Positions 55,616 to 64,000 of a stretch of DNA of 64,000 bases are shown here, in pieces (position 1 is the first letter of the stretch; every line of letters begins with the position of its first letter). Origin of the DNA: Litoditis marina (lineage: Eukaryota > Nematoda > Chromadorea > Rhabditida > Rhabditidae); assembly GCA_964036275.1 (NCBI GenBank), contig OZ038434.1, positions 30,024,425 through 30,088,424 of the forward strand, read 5' to 3'. Both the position numbers and the translations under genes were made by a program. The notes below the pieces were generated by a model. It ran no database searches. It saw only the letters and a list, made by a program, of their open reading frames with translations, and was not told the DNA's origin.

Positions 55616-56356
55616 CTACGTAGAACCTTGTGATGTAGAAGCAGCAGGAATAAGAGCACGAGGTTGTTTCAGTTCAGCGATTTCGAGATCACGGACATAA
55701 TATTTCATCAGGCCAACTTCCTGGTTCGCCAAGTAGCACTGCTTCCGGATTGAGTAGAGAAGATTTAGCTCGGGTTGGGTCATGTCTCTTCGGCAAGTTG
55801 GTACACGTTGTCCTTGTTGTAGATGGGGCATGTTCACTCTGAACTTGAATATGAAATCGTTCCGAGCGGCCGGGCTGTCGAAATGTACCTTCACCACACG
55901 AGGTGAATTTGCGTTTTTCGAAGGTTGCCTCCAAAACGAGACTGGTCTCTTGATTCCAGCCTTGTCACACACCGAGTGAATGAAGAATCCATCTTGTTCA
56001 AGAGTTTCGTGCTGATCATTTTTTCTTTGTGGGACGTCCGGGAGTTTTTCGATAACTGCGTTGTAGCTCTTCTCTGGTGCCTTTCCAGCCTCTTTTATGA
56101 TATAACTGGCGAAAGCAAGAGATGGGATATCAGTATCCTTCTGTGAAGCACCTTTCATGTTGGGAGTCATCTTCTCATAATACCAGTTGGGAGCGCCGCC
56201 TTGTTGATTAGTCTTCTGAATAGTAGAAATGTCCGAACGAATTGATTTCAGCTCTTCCATAATAGCCGAATAGTTAGTCTGCATCTGTTCTTGAATATTT
56301 GACGAGATGGATCCCGAGGTAGGAGAACCCAATAGGGGTCTTTTCGGATTAGTCAT
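55616..56356 (-). CDS. LINE ORF1 protein
   Basis: 246 residues, starting MTNPKRPLLGSPTSG. A short coiled-coil-like helix (EQMQTNYSAIMEELKSIRSD) is followed by an RRM-like core of jockey/CR1 ORF1 proteins (RVVKVHFDSPAARNDFIFKF, then MPHLQQGQRVPTCRRDMTQ) and a helical end. No CCHC knuckle was found. It acts as the RNA-binding chaperone of the LINE ribonucleoprotein. It ends in TAG, directly followed in frame by ORF2. Confidence 0.8.
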   Translation of the reverse strand: MTNPKRPLLGSPTSGSISSNIQEQMQTNYSAIMEELKSIRSDISTIQKTNQQGGAPNWYYEKMTPNMKGASQKDTDIPSLAFASYIIKEAGKAPEKSYNAVIEKLPDVPQRKNDQHETLEQDGFFIHSVCDKAGIKRPVSFWRQPSKNANSPRVVKVHFDSPAARNDFIFKFRVNMPHLQQGQRVPTCRRDMTQPELNLLYSIRKQCYLANQEVGLMKYYVRDLEIAELKQPRALIPAASTSQGST

Positions 56357-57839
56357 CGCTCTGAGGAGATGTATCTTTTACAGCCGTCCGCCGCGAGAAA
56401 CAAACGGAATGAAAAAAGGACCATAACCCAGAGAGCTTAAGGTTAACAAGCCTTCCAGAGATTTCGATTCGATTACAATTTAGCGTGCGTTCAAGAAAAA
56501 CCGACTTTTTCGATTCTCGACTTTTTACCTTGTTTCCTAACACGAATATAATTATGTTTTGTTGCAATGCATCCACTTGGGAAAAGGCTTATATCAATTT
56601 AAAGTGATTTCACCCCACCTCTCAAAAAAGAGTTCGCATGAGTTACCTCATGCTAATGAGCTACTCGGGAACTCTCAATGTTGCAGAGAATAAATTGATG
56701 GAATTTCACGAGGATCTTCATAGATTTTGGAGGAACTGCTACGCCGGAAGAGCTTTTACAGTTCACTACTCCGAGGCAACCAGACCTGGAAAAAATTGTA
56801 AAACCCAAACTAATGAAATGTTGGGAGCTGACTGTGTTGATTGCTTAGTTCGGCGCCATTCCGAGACATCTCATTTGTATTCCACGAAGGGGAAGAACAC
56901 ACCATCCAATTGGAAACCGTCCAGTCAACCATGAAAATCTATAATCTTTTCGATTATCGAAAGAAAACCACTCGAAACTTCGGCGAACGGAAAATTTCGA
57001 GTTTTTCGATTTTGAGAAATGTCTAGTTTTTCGAGTTTCAAGTTTTTCGAGTTCTGAAATCGTCGATTTTTTCGAGTTAGAAATTCCGATTATTTTTCGA
57101 ATTTTTCTAGTTTTATTTCTTAACAACCCTAGAGAATACCAAATAAAACATGAACAAAACTCGGGGGCTGAGGCTAGTTGCGTGTTCAATAGTCATAGTA
57201 GTTATGAGTCATGGCAGAATGTACCCAAGTAGCTGAGACCTGGTTTAGATGAGAACCATGATTGGAAGAGAGAGAACGAGATGACGAGAGAAGCTGAGAG
57301 AGAGAGTGGGTGAATTCTTTATTTAATCCGGTATTCCGTTAACCCTGGTAGCTAACCTTGACTGGGTCACTTGGTTAACCCTTTTATTAACCACTTGGTA
57401 ACCCCAAATTTCCTCCAAAAGACATTGTAAATTTTTAAACTCCAAATTTTTGCAATGGGTTGCCTCATGTGCGTCGGCCGAGTTTCGAAATTTTCAAAAG
57501 CGAATTTTGGCGGGAAAGCGCCCATCGCTGACGTGTTTTGCATGCTAAGAGCTGGTGCTGGTTCGCTACATGAGGAAACCTCTATAATAATCAAAAGCTA
57601 TGTATCTTATACAACTATTATGGTTTATATGAAAGCGTAAAAAGATTCTTGTTTGAGAGAGAAAAAAATTATATAGAAGAACGATCGTCGATCAAAATCA
57701 TGTAAATTATAATTTTGCGGCGCATTGAAGTCGCGCTCCATTGGACGCGTTGCGGCGATCGCTCGGTGGCCTGTAACTTCACAGAAACTGAATGTATTGT
57801 GTTAAACTCCGTGAGTATACAACCAGTCCACATGTACAT

Positions 57840-58010
57840 GACGATTTTATTCTTTTGAAGTATTGGTGAAACATAATTCTTTCTGTTATCAAATCGACTC
57901 CTGAATATCAAAAAGGTTTCAACGGTTTCTCAGTGGATGGAATGTTCCTTTCCTTCACGGAATAAAAATGAGGAGACTCGCATAAAAGCCGAACGAAGCA
58001 ATGAACAGCC
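57840..58010 (-). promoter_or_regulatory. Conserved upstream block of the peptide genes (right arm)
   Basis: The reverse complement contains ATTGCTTCGTTCGGCTTTTA, then CGAGTCTCCTCATTTTTATT, CCGTGAAGGA and AACATTCCATCCACTGAG. Equivalent blocks: 43375-43545 (+), 45240-45400 (+), 45965-46030 (-), 50230-50400 (+), 56840-56960 (+), 61330-61445 (-), 63165-63330 (+), 63710-63810 (-). Five of them lie 400-850 bases upstream of a peptide gene, each antisense to it. It may be an enhancer, a promoter of an antisense RNA, or simply the common part of the duplicated unit. Confidence 0.55.
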
Positions 58011-58564
58011 ACTTTCCTACATTTTCATTACATCTTCCTGGTTTCATTCGCAGCTCTCCCACTCTTCCGCAACCGAGTCGAGCGAGTGTGGTTGATAATA
58101 CATGTTGTCTCTAGGGCTATTGACATTTGGGTAGTCACTCGCACGACTACACTGTTTGCTGATAGTTATCTATGTGAGAGCGTTTCTTAGAAGTCTGATA
58201 AAAGTATGAGGACCTGACTAGACAAATTCGACTGAGAAACCACGGGCCCATAATCACACATGGCCTATCAAACTTGAACTACATTGAACCGTTATCAGTG
58301 ATTTCGAATTCTCGAAAGCTTCAACTCGCTAAAACCTCTCTTGAACTTTTTCTGGCACAATTCCATACTCTCAGTGGCAACTCCGAAACAGTTGTCTGAC
58401 AATCGGCAAGCCACGTTCATGACATAACTGCAGAGTAAGTGTGCAGGTCAGAGACGCAGATGTCTGTGGCCTCATTGACCACCATGCTCTCTCGCTTTTG
58501 TAGTTCGCTGATCGCAGAGATCTGACGCCAACTGGCGAAAACATTGCAAAATCAACTGTCATTT

Positions 58565-58761
58565 TATAGTAGTCGCCAACGAAAAGGCTATAGGGTACTG
58601 TATATCTCACTTTCTACTGTATACGGACACAAGTCTTCGATGCCGAAGTGTGCTCGTCTTGTGCTCTAATAGAGCAGTGGTTAGCGCTCTGCTGCAAATC
58701 TTTCGCTCGCAGATTCGATTCTAACGAGAGACAGAAATTGATTGAATTGGCACTCACTGTA
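58565..58761 (+). mobile_element. tRNA-like MITE at the peptide 4 promoter
   Basis: TATAGTAGTCGCCAACGAAA to GGCACTCACTGTA, with AGAGCAGTGGTTAGCGCTCT (A-box-like) and AGATTCGATTCTAACGAG (B-box-like). It ends 18 bases before the ATG of the gene at 58779. Confidence 0.85.
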
Positions 58762-58778
58762 TTGATTACTTTCAGAAC

Positions 58779-59394
58779 ATGAAGTTGTTGATTGTGTTGG
58801 TGCTTCTGGTTGCTTCGATTGGACTGGTCGATGCAACGGTGCACCACCGGAGGATGCCGGCTTCCACTGGGTACAGAAACCGCTATTCTCCAGACAGCTA
58901 CATGAAATATTTTCACAGCGATTGCGGACCCAGGGTCAGTTCCGTTATCGTAATTTCGGTTCTCCGGGAAAAAAAACATAAATGAAATCATTTAAAAGAT
59001 ATAGTCGTCGACGACGAAAAGGCGAGAGGGTACTGTATGTCTCAATTTCCGCTGTGTACGGAAATATCTGCACTTGTGAGGCTGGTTGGTTATGTTCTCT
59101 CATAGCGCAACGATAAGCGCCTTCTACAAGTCTTTTGCTCACAGTTCGATTCCGGCCAGAGAAAAATATTTGTAATTTGACTTCTTCTATTGTCAAACAC
59201 TCTGGCGCCAAGTGCCACTGACCAGCTGAAAACTAGAGCCAGCCCAGTTCGTCTGACCCACACATTCTGTAGAAAGTTGTGCTACTATTTCGAGTGACCA
59301 AATTGTGGAAAAGTGTACATCTGTGACATTACAGTGTACACAAGTGGGACGCTACACGAAGTTTGGAAACAGGTGGACATGTGTTTGTTATTGA
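58779..59394 (+). CDS. CS-alpha-beta-like secreted peptide 4 (cysteine-altered duplicate)
   Basis: Exon 1 58779-58934, exon 2 59335-59394; phase 0; 71 residues. Signal peptide MKLLIVLVLLVASIGLVDA, almost identical to peptide 3. Exon 1 ends YMKYFHSDCGPR, so C2 has become Phe. Exon 2 is CTQVGRYTKFGNRWTCVCY, whose first codon TGT replaces the GGT of peptide 3. Cysteines are therefore C3, a new one at the junction, C5 and C6. The duplicate is either decaying or being re-wired. Acceptor TTTCAG|AAC precedes the ATG. The intron contains a tRNA-like MITE (59000-59190). An alternative acceptor 21 bases earlier (GGAAAAG at 59313) would add seven residues and another Cys. Confidence 0.65.
59000..59190 (+). 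mobile_element. tRNA-like MITE (family T), peptide 4 intron
   Basis: TATAGTCGTCGACGACGAAA head; ATAGCGCAACGATAAGCGCC and CAGTTCGATTCCGGCCAG inside; tail diverged. Confidence 0.75.
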
Positions 59395-60145
59395 TCCAAT
59401 GAACGAATTCCATGCACACTCGCTTTATTATTCGCTTTATAACAAGATAACACCTCTGATATGAGCACAAATAGATTTCCCATTCCCCCTGCTCCACAGA
59501 AATTCACCATTTTTCACGTTCTCGAACGAGAAGTAGAGAAATTTCCTCCTCTGACTCTGAAAACGGAGACTAGGATACTCTGATTTTTGTTTCGCCGAAT
59601 TTTTGCAAGCTCGAAATGCCGAATCTTCTGAGTCTGACGATATGAGCGCAAATGGGATAGGTGTTAAGCAGATTCAATGTTTTAAAGCACGGATCAAGGT
59701 GGCTGTTTTTCCATTTTCATTGGGAGTTCACTCAATCTCCGCCATGAGAACACCAGCATATGTTCCCGTTGCAAACTTTCAATGTTGTAGCACAGAAAAC
59801 GATAGAACCTCGAGAGAAGTGAACGAGATTTGGTTCGGAACGTTATTCCATGTGATCCACCATGCAATGGTGACCGCGCCATAATTCGATCCCCACTGAA
59901 GGCAATGTCTCGACGGTCGCATGAAGACCTTTCTTGCCGCTTCAAATGCTGTGTATCCTACTGTCGTATTGTTATTTCTCCTCTTGTATACAGATGCTTG
60001 CATGTGAACAAATCAATCGAAGTAGGGAGTGAACACAAATATGTTAAATTATGGTGAGAAAACGAGCCACATTTTATAAACTCGGATCAGATTCCAACCA
60101 GATAGAGCTGGAGACATTGCGAGATGAGTAGTCGACATACACAGT

Positions 60146-60335
60146 CTAGTCGTCATCAACAGAGATGTGGGAGGGCACTGTATATCTTACTTTTCGCTGT
60201 GTACATGTCTCTGGTTCCAAAACTCGTCAGTTATGTGCGGTATTAGTGCTGTGGTCTGGGCTCTGCTACGAAACTTTTGCTCACAGGTTCGATTCCGGCA
60301 ACAGACAGAAGTTTATGAATTTGGCACCTACTATA
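60146..60335 (+). mobile_element. tRNA-like MITE (family T), complete copy
   Basis: TCTAGTCGTCATCAACAGAG to TTTGGCACCTACTATA; B-box-like CAGGTTCGATTCCGGCAAC intact; A-box-like part altered (TTAGTGCTGTGGTCTGGGCT). Confidence 0.8.
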
Positions 60336-60727
60336 CAGACTTGGTACGGAAATAACGAACCGTCCAGCTCCACCCATGCCGGCATGACTAGTAAAATGAA
60401 TCGGGAAACGGCATGACTAGTAAAATGAATCGGGAACGGTATGTGATTCTCTTGGTTGAAGATTTCATTGGAGACAATTTTGACTTTTCGACAAGAATGC
60501 GCTTGGAAATCAATTATAGTCGGCGCCAATCGAAAGGAGGGAGGGTACAGAATTTGTCGAACCGCTGTGGACACCGTACCATCGATTTTGTATGGGACGA
60601 TGTTTGGCGAGCGGCCAGTTCGTCTGCGTAGCATTGATCTTCACACTCTCTCAACTGCTGGCAGATAATCAACGACCGCTCGCCCCGCATCGATTAGTCA
60701 ATTGAACCCTCTGTTCTCTTTATGGGG

Positions 60728-60893
60728 AAAATGGCGACTAGACTGTATATTTCGTTTTCCGCTGTACACACACGTGTCTCTGATTACAAAGATTGTCGGT
60801 TATGTGAACTACTAGCGCAGTGATTAGCGCCCTGCTAATGAAATTTCGCTCGCAGGTTCGATTCCGGCGAGAGACCGAAATTTATAAATTTGC
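60728..60893 (+). mobile_element. tRNA-like MITE (family T), truncated copy
   Basis: CTAGCGCAGTGATTAGCGCC and CAGGTTCGATTCCGGCGAG are both well kept, and the tail ends at TTTATAAATTTGCA. Confidence 0.75.
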
Positions 60894-61095
60894 ATGGAAA
60901 GGTCAAACTATTTTTCTCCCCTGTCTTTCAAGATTGACTAAGCATTTAGATAATCAGTTTAACTTTTTTATAAAACTTTCCGAACAAACATTTTTGATGG
61001 GAGAGCACAGTGCCCTTCAGTGAAGTGGTTCATAGTGGGTGCCAAAGTTATGAACTTCTGTCTCTCCCCGGAATCGAAGCTGCGAGCAAAAGATT

Positions 61096-62975
61096 GAACA
61101 CGCAACTAGTCTCAGCCCCCGAGTTTTGTTCATGTTTTATTTGGTGTTCTCTAGGGTTATTAAGAAATAAAACTAGAAAAATTCGAAAAATAATCGGAAT
61201 TTCTAACTCGAAAGAATCGACGATTTCAGAACTCGAAAAACTTGAAACTCGAAAAACTAGACATTTCTCAAAATCGAAAAACTCGAAATTTTCCGTTCGT
61301 CGAAGTTTCGAGTGGTTTTCTTTCGATAATCGAAAAGATTATAGATTTTCATGGTTGACTGGACGGTTTCAAATTGGATGGTGTGTTCTTTCCTTTCGTG
61401 GAATACAAATGAGATGTCTCGGAATGGCGCCGAACTAAGCAATCAACACAGTCAGCTCCCAACATTTCACTAGTTTGGGTTTTACAATTTTTTCCAGGTC
61501 TGGTTGCCTCGGAGTAGTGAACTGTAAAAGCTCTCCCGGCGTAGCAGTTCCTGCGAAATCTAGGAAGATCCTCGTGAAATTCTATTGATTTCTTTGATGC
61601 AACATTGAGAGTTCACGAGTAGCTCATTAGCATGAGGTAACTCATGCGAACTCTTTTTTTGAGAGGTGGGGTGAAATCACTTTAAATTGATATAAGCCTT
61701 TTTCCAAGTGAATGCAATGAAACATAATTATATTCAACAACACAGATCAAGAAATAATCGGCGAGTTTCATGAAGAACGACACTAAAAATTATCATTATG
61801 AACGATTTCACTGAATATTGAACGGTTCACATTCGGGATGAAATTTGATCGATATTTTCTACGGAATGAGTAGTTCGTGTTCGGTCTGTGCAACGTTGAC
61901 CGACTGATAGTGTGAGGAAACAAGGGAATCTGGTTTACACCGAAAAACTTTTTTCGTAAGATAGTTGTTCAAGTCTACACGTTTTTCTGTTGTGCAAGCT
62001 CTAAGTAAGTCCGATTTCGACATTGTTCATTCATTCTATAAGACACCAGACGAAAACATGAATTCGCAACGACAGGCCTCCAACTCAGCTCATCTTTGCT
62101 GAAGTTTTGGAAGTAAAAAGTTTTTTTTCCCACAAGGCAAGGAAATGTGCACTATTTCGCCGAGTTGTCATGTAGTGAGTAGTGGATAGGTTCAATACTA
62201 TTATCCTGCCACATTCCACCTTGTTTCAGAGGTACACAACCTGCTCTGCAATGTTTTGATTGCAATGAAAGTATGTTTCACTATTATTAATCGAAATATC
62301 GAAATCGAAAATCTGTGAACAGCAAAAGTCGAGAATCAAAAAAGTCGGTTTTTATTGAACTTACGCTAAATTGTAATCGAATCGAAATCTCTGGAAGCCT
62401 TGTTAACCTCAAACTTTTTGGATTATGGTCCTTCAACGAATGCTCCCTTTTTGGTCCTGATTTACAACATTACAACATTATGAACTGTGAGTTTTACTAA
62501 AAACGTTGCGAAAGTAATTGTTGTTATTATGAAGGAGAAGTTGATGTATATAAACTCATGTAAAGATAATGAAACATAACACAAGTATGAAAAAGTTGTT
62601 TATATCATGAAGAATAAATATGTGAAATAATACAAAAAGGCGTTAATACTGTAGCCATCTCTCTCCGACTCTGATGTATCCTTCTTGTCTCCGACCTGGA
62701 TCTCCTGGCGGCTCCTCCCCTTGGCGGCGATTGGTTGAACTATCTGATTTACCTGCTCAGAAAATAAAGAGATACAATAAGTTATGATTAGTAAACTGAA
62801 TCATGACGGGCTCGAGAGTAAAAACTTGAGTAAAGATTATACGGAGCTGCTCAAGAGAAACTGATATATACTAATTTCAGTTCAAACTAACGAATCTACT
62901 TTGCATACGGTCCAGGTATTTCAGTCGGTTTTGGCGTACGCAACATTATTCTCAGGTACCCCGGGGAACCTAAAC
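61096..62975. repeat. Direct segmental duplicate, copy 2
   Basis: Longer version of 51035-52580. It ends at CTCAGGTACCCCGGGGAACC (62953), the same junction motif as copy 1. Includes an antisense upstream block (61330-61445) without a neighbouring peptide exon. On the - strand 62756-62641 an exon-like frame behind GAGCAG is open (AKGRSRQEIQVGDKKDTSES). Confidence 0.85.
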
Positions 62976-63094
62976 TAGCTTTCCATTCAGTTCTCCTTGA
63001 ATTTAGCAGTAAATCAACACACTCCGTATACTTTTGTTTGGTGACTGAACCTAAGATACGATTCTTGTTCCTACAGCCTGAATATCTCGGACTG

Positions 63095-64000
63095 GTTTGG
63101 GTGAGGAAAGAGAGCTGCTTGCGACGAAGGCCTGAAACAGAAGATTCATTTAGAATGTTTGATGCTGCTGTTCATTGCTTGGTTGGCTTGATATCGCGGC
63201 CTTTCATTTGTATTTATTAACGAAAAGGGCATTTCATCCGCTGAAAGCTATGAGACTATGTTGATATTCAGGATTTATTCCGACAGCTGTTGGAATTTCA
63301 TTTCGCAAAACAATCTGATGAAATCGAAGGAAAATTACTATTCACATACTGACAATTGAGACGTTTACAACAAAGTGAAGTATTGCACATTTAAAGCGTG
63401 CCCAATTGTTTCTGTTTGTGTAACAGATTCTGTTTTTCATTGATTTTGTTTCTCTCTACACATCTAAAGTACTTCATTCCGTTAACCAAGTCTAGACGAA
63501 AGTTATCAGAGCCAGTGCAGAACAGTAACAAAGACCACTCTTCACGACAACAATGCACAGTTGTACTAATGTACAACTGACAATCGGACAGTTGAACAAT
63601 TGAGAATTTGGGATATGGACTTGTATACAAGTGTTTCACTTGAACTTGATATTTTTCTTCCATGAGTACTCTGTCTTTTTTTACTCTTACAGCTGTCCAA
63701 ATCACATTATGTTTTGGCTTGTTCAACACAATGTTGATTCTAGTCAGGTCAAACAAATGAACAAAGGCCGAACCAAGCTATTCGACAGTCACTTTTCCAC
63801 GTTTTCAAGACATCCTTTTTGTTTCGGCTTTTGTCTCAAGCAGTTTCGCCACTACCCCCCCCCCCCACCCAACTTTTGCTCGAGCGAGTTTGGTTGCCAG
63901 TATTGATTTTTCCTTCTACCCCAAACCAACCTTCTATCGAGGAGTAACCTCGACCTCAATACACGCTCCACTCGCATTGGAACCACTTTTAGATCGTCAG
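63095..64000. repeat. Decayed duplicate of the 45.1-46.7 kb divergent promoter region
   Basis: Follows 45130-46160 in order (GGTCTGGTTTGGGTAAG-like start; ATCTGATGAAATCGAAG; both upstream blocks), then jumps at ~63925 to the match with 46605-46676 (CAATACACGCTCCACTCGCA then TTGGAACCAC). The ~450 bases holding peptide 2's exon 1 are missing. The window ends inside the duplicate. Confidence 0.75.

Larger units (their letters stand above)
52590..56395 (-). mobile_element. CR1/jockey-type LINE, near full length
   Basis: Non-LTR retrotransposon read from 56395 to 52590. ORF1 56356-55616; ORF2 55613-53240 and beyond, with the C-terminal remainder in 53237-52744. The 3' end carries an AATAATAATAAT run on the + strand. 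Interrupted late in ORF2 by one TAG and one frameshift. It is inserted in the spacer of the palindrome. Confidence 0.9.
56550..60000 (-). repeat. Right arm of the large inverted duplication
   Basis: Reverse complement of 48030-51360; see that entry. It includes an extra block copy at 56840-56960 and the block at 57840-58010. Confidence 0.9.
59395..61095. other. Intergenic with several tRNA-like MITEs
   Basis: Family T copies: 60146-60335 (complete), 60515-60585 (head only), 60728-60893 (truncated head, intact A/B-box-like part) and 61031-61095 (reverse, cut by the repeat at 61096). A tandem duplication GGCATGACTAGTAAAATGAA lies near 60378-60425. No gene is supported. Confidence 0.55.

Noticed and set aside
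57669..57911. 80-codon ORF identical in both palindrome arms
   Set aside because: Identity is shared by the whole arm including non-coding DNA; the frame has no signal or motif and overlaps the conserved upstream block.
59603..59884. ORFs conserved between palindrome arms (59603-59884 and 48047-48337)
   Set aside because: The shared part follows the interior of the family E MITE (AATGTTGTAGCA words); conservation is explained by the recent duplication.

Overview
This window reads as nuclear DNA of a nematode, probably a rhabditid. It is AT-rich, its genes are split into many small exons, and the 3' splice sites are mostly TTTCAG-like. One gene encodes an MSP-domain sperm protein of the SSP type, a nematode hallmark. 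Several short genes have a splice acceptor only a few bases before their ATG, which is the usual sign of spliced-leader trans-splicing. No bacterial, organellar or CRISPR signal was seen. All gene models were built by reading exons by eye and checking that splice phases agree.

Layout. (1) 1-15.4 kb, + strand: the 3' part of a sperm-type Na+/H+ exchanger (SLC9C-like: antiporter, voltage-sensor-like segments, cyclic-nucleotide-binding-like domain). It has 27 exons in consistent phase, and one intron holds a 2.7 kb 25-bp satellite. (2) 16.06-16.69 kb, - strand: a two-exon small secreted peptide, convergent with the exchanger. (3) 17-22.7 kb: CT-rich tracts, a 2.2 kb inverted-repeat element, MITEs and LINE fragments. 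(4) 22.7-23.84 kb, - strand: the MSP/SSP gene. (5) 25.19-28.0 kb, - strand: an unrecognised gene of at least five coding exons whose start codon is split by an intron. (6) 31.2-36.95 kb, + strand: a TAK1/MAP3K7-like kinase with nested MITEs, a long perfect hairpin, a probable GC-AG intron and an opposite-strand ORF in its introns. (7) 37.1-39.05 kb, - strand: a secreted Gly/Tyr/His/Lys-rich structural protein. (8) 41.0-42.27 kb, - strand: a ubiquitin-like protein lacking the C-terminal Gly-Gly.

(9) 42.7-64 kb is the most unusual part. It is a segmentally duplicated, partly palindromic cluster of tiny two-exon genes. Exon 1 encodes a signal peptide and a Cys-x3-Cys; exon 2, tens to hundreds of bases away, encodes a short tail ending in Cys-x-Cys. 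Together they match the cysteine-stabilised alpha-beta (CS-alpha-beta, defensin-like) pattern. Four such genes are readable (44.2-44.9, 46.4-47.4, 48.7-49.5, 58.8-59.4 kb) with different cysteine content, and a fifth locus keeps only the signal exon. Each has a conserved block several hundred bases upstream, always antisense to the gene. A CR1/jockey-type LINE sits in the spacer of the palindrome.

The window also carries many short transposons. The most interesting is a ~197-bp family with TIRs that look like a TA-inserting MITE but which contains tRNA-like Pol III A and B boxes. At least 12 copies occur here, two of them directly at the splice acceptor of peptide genes.
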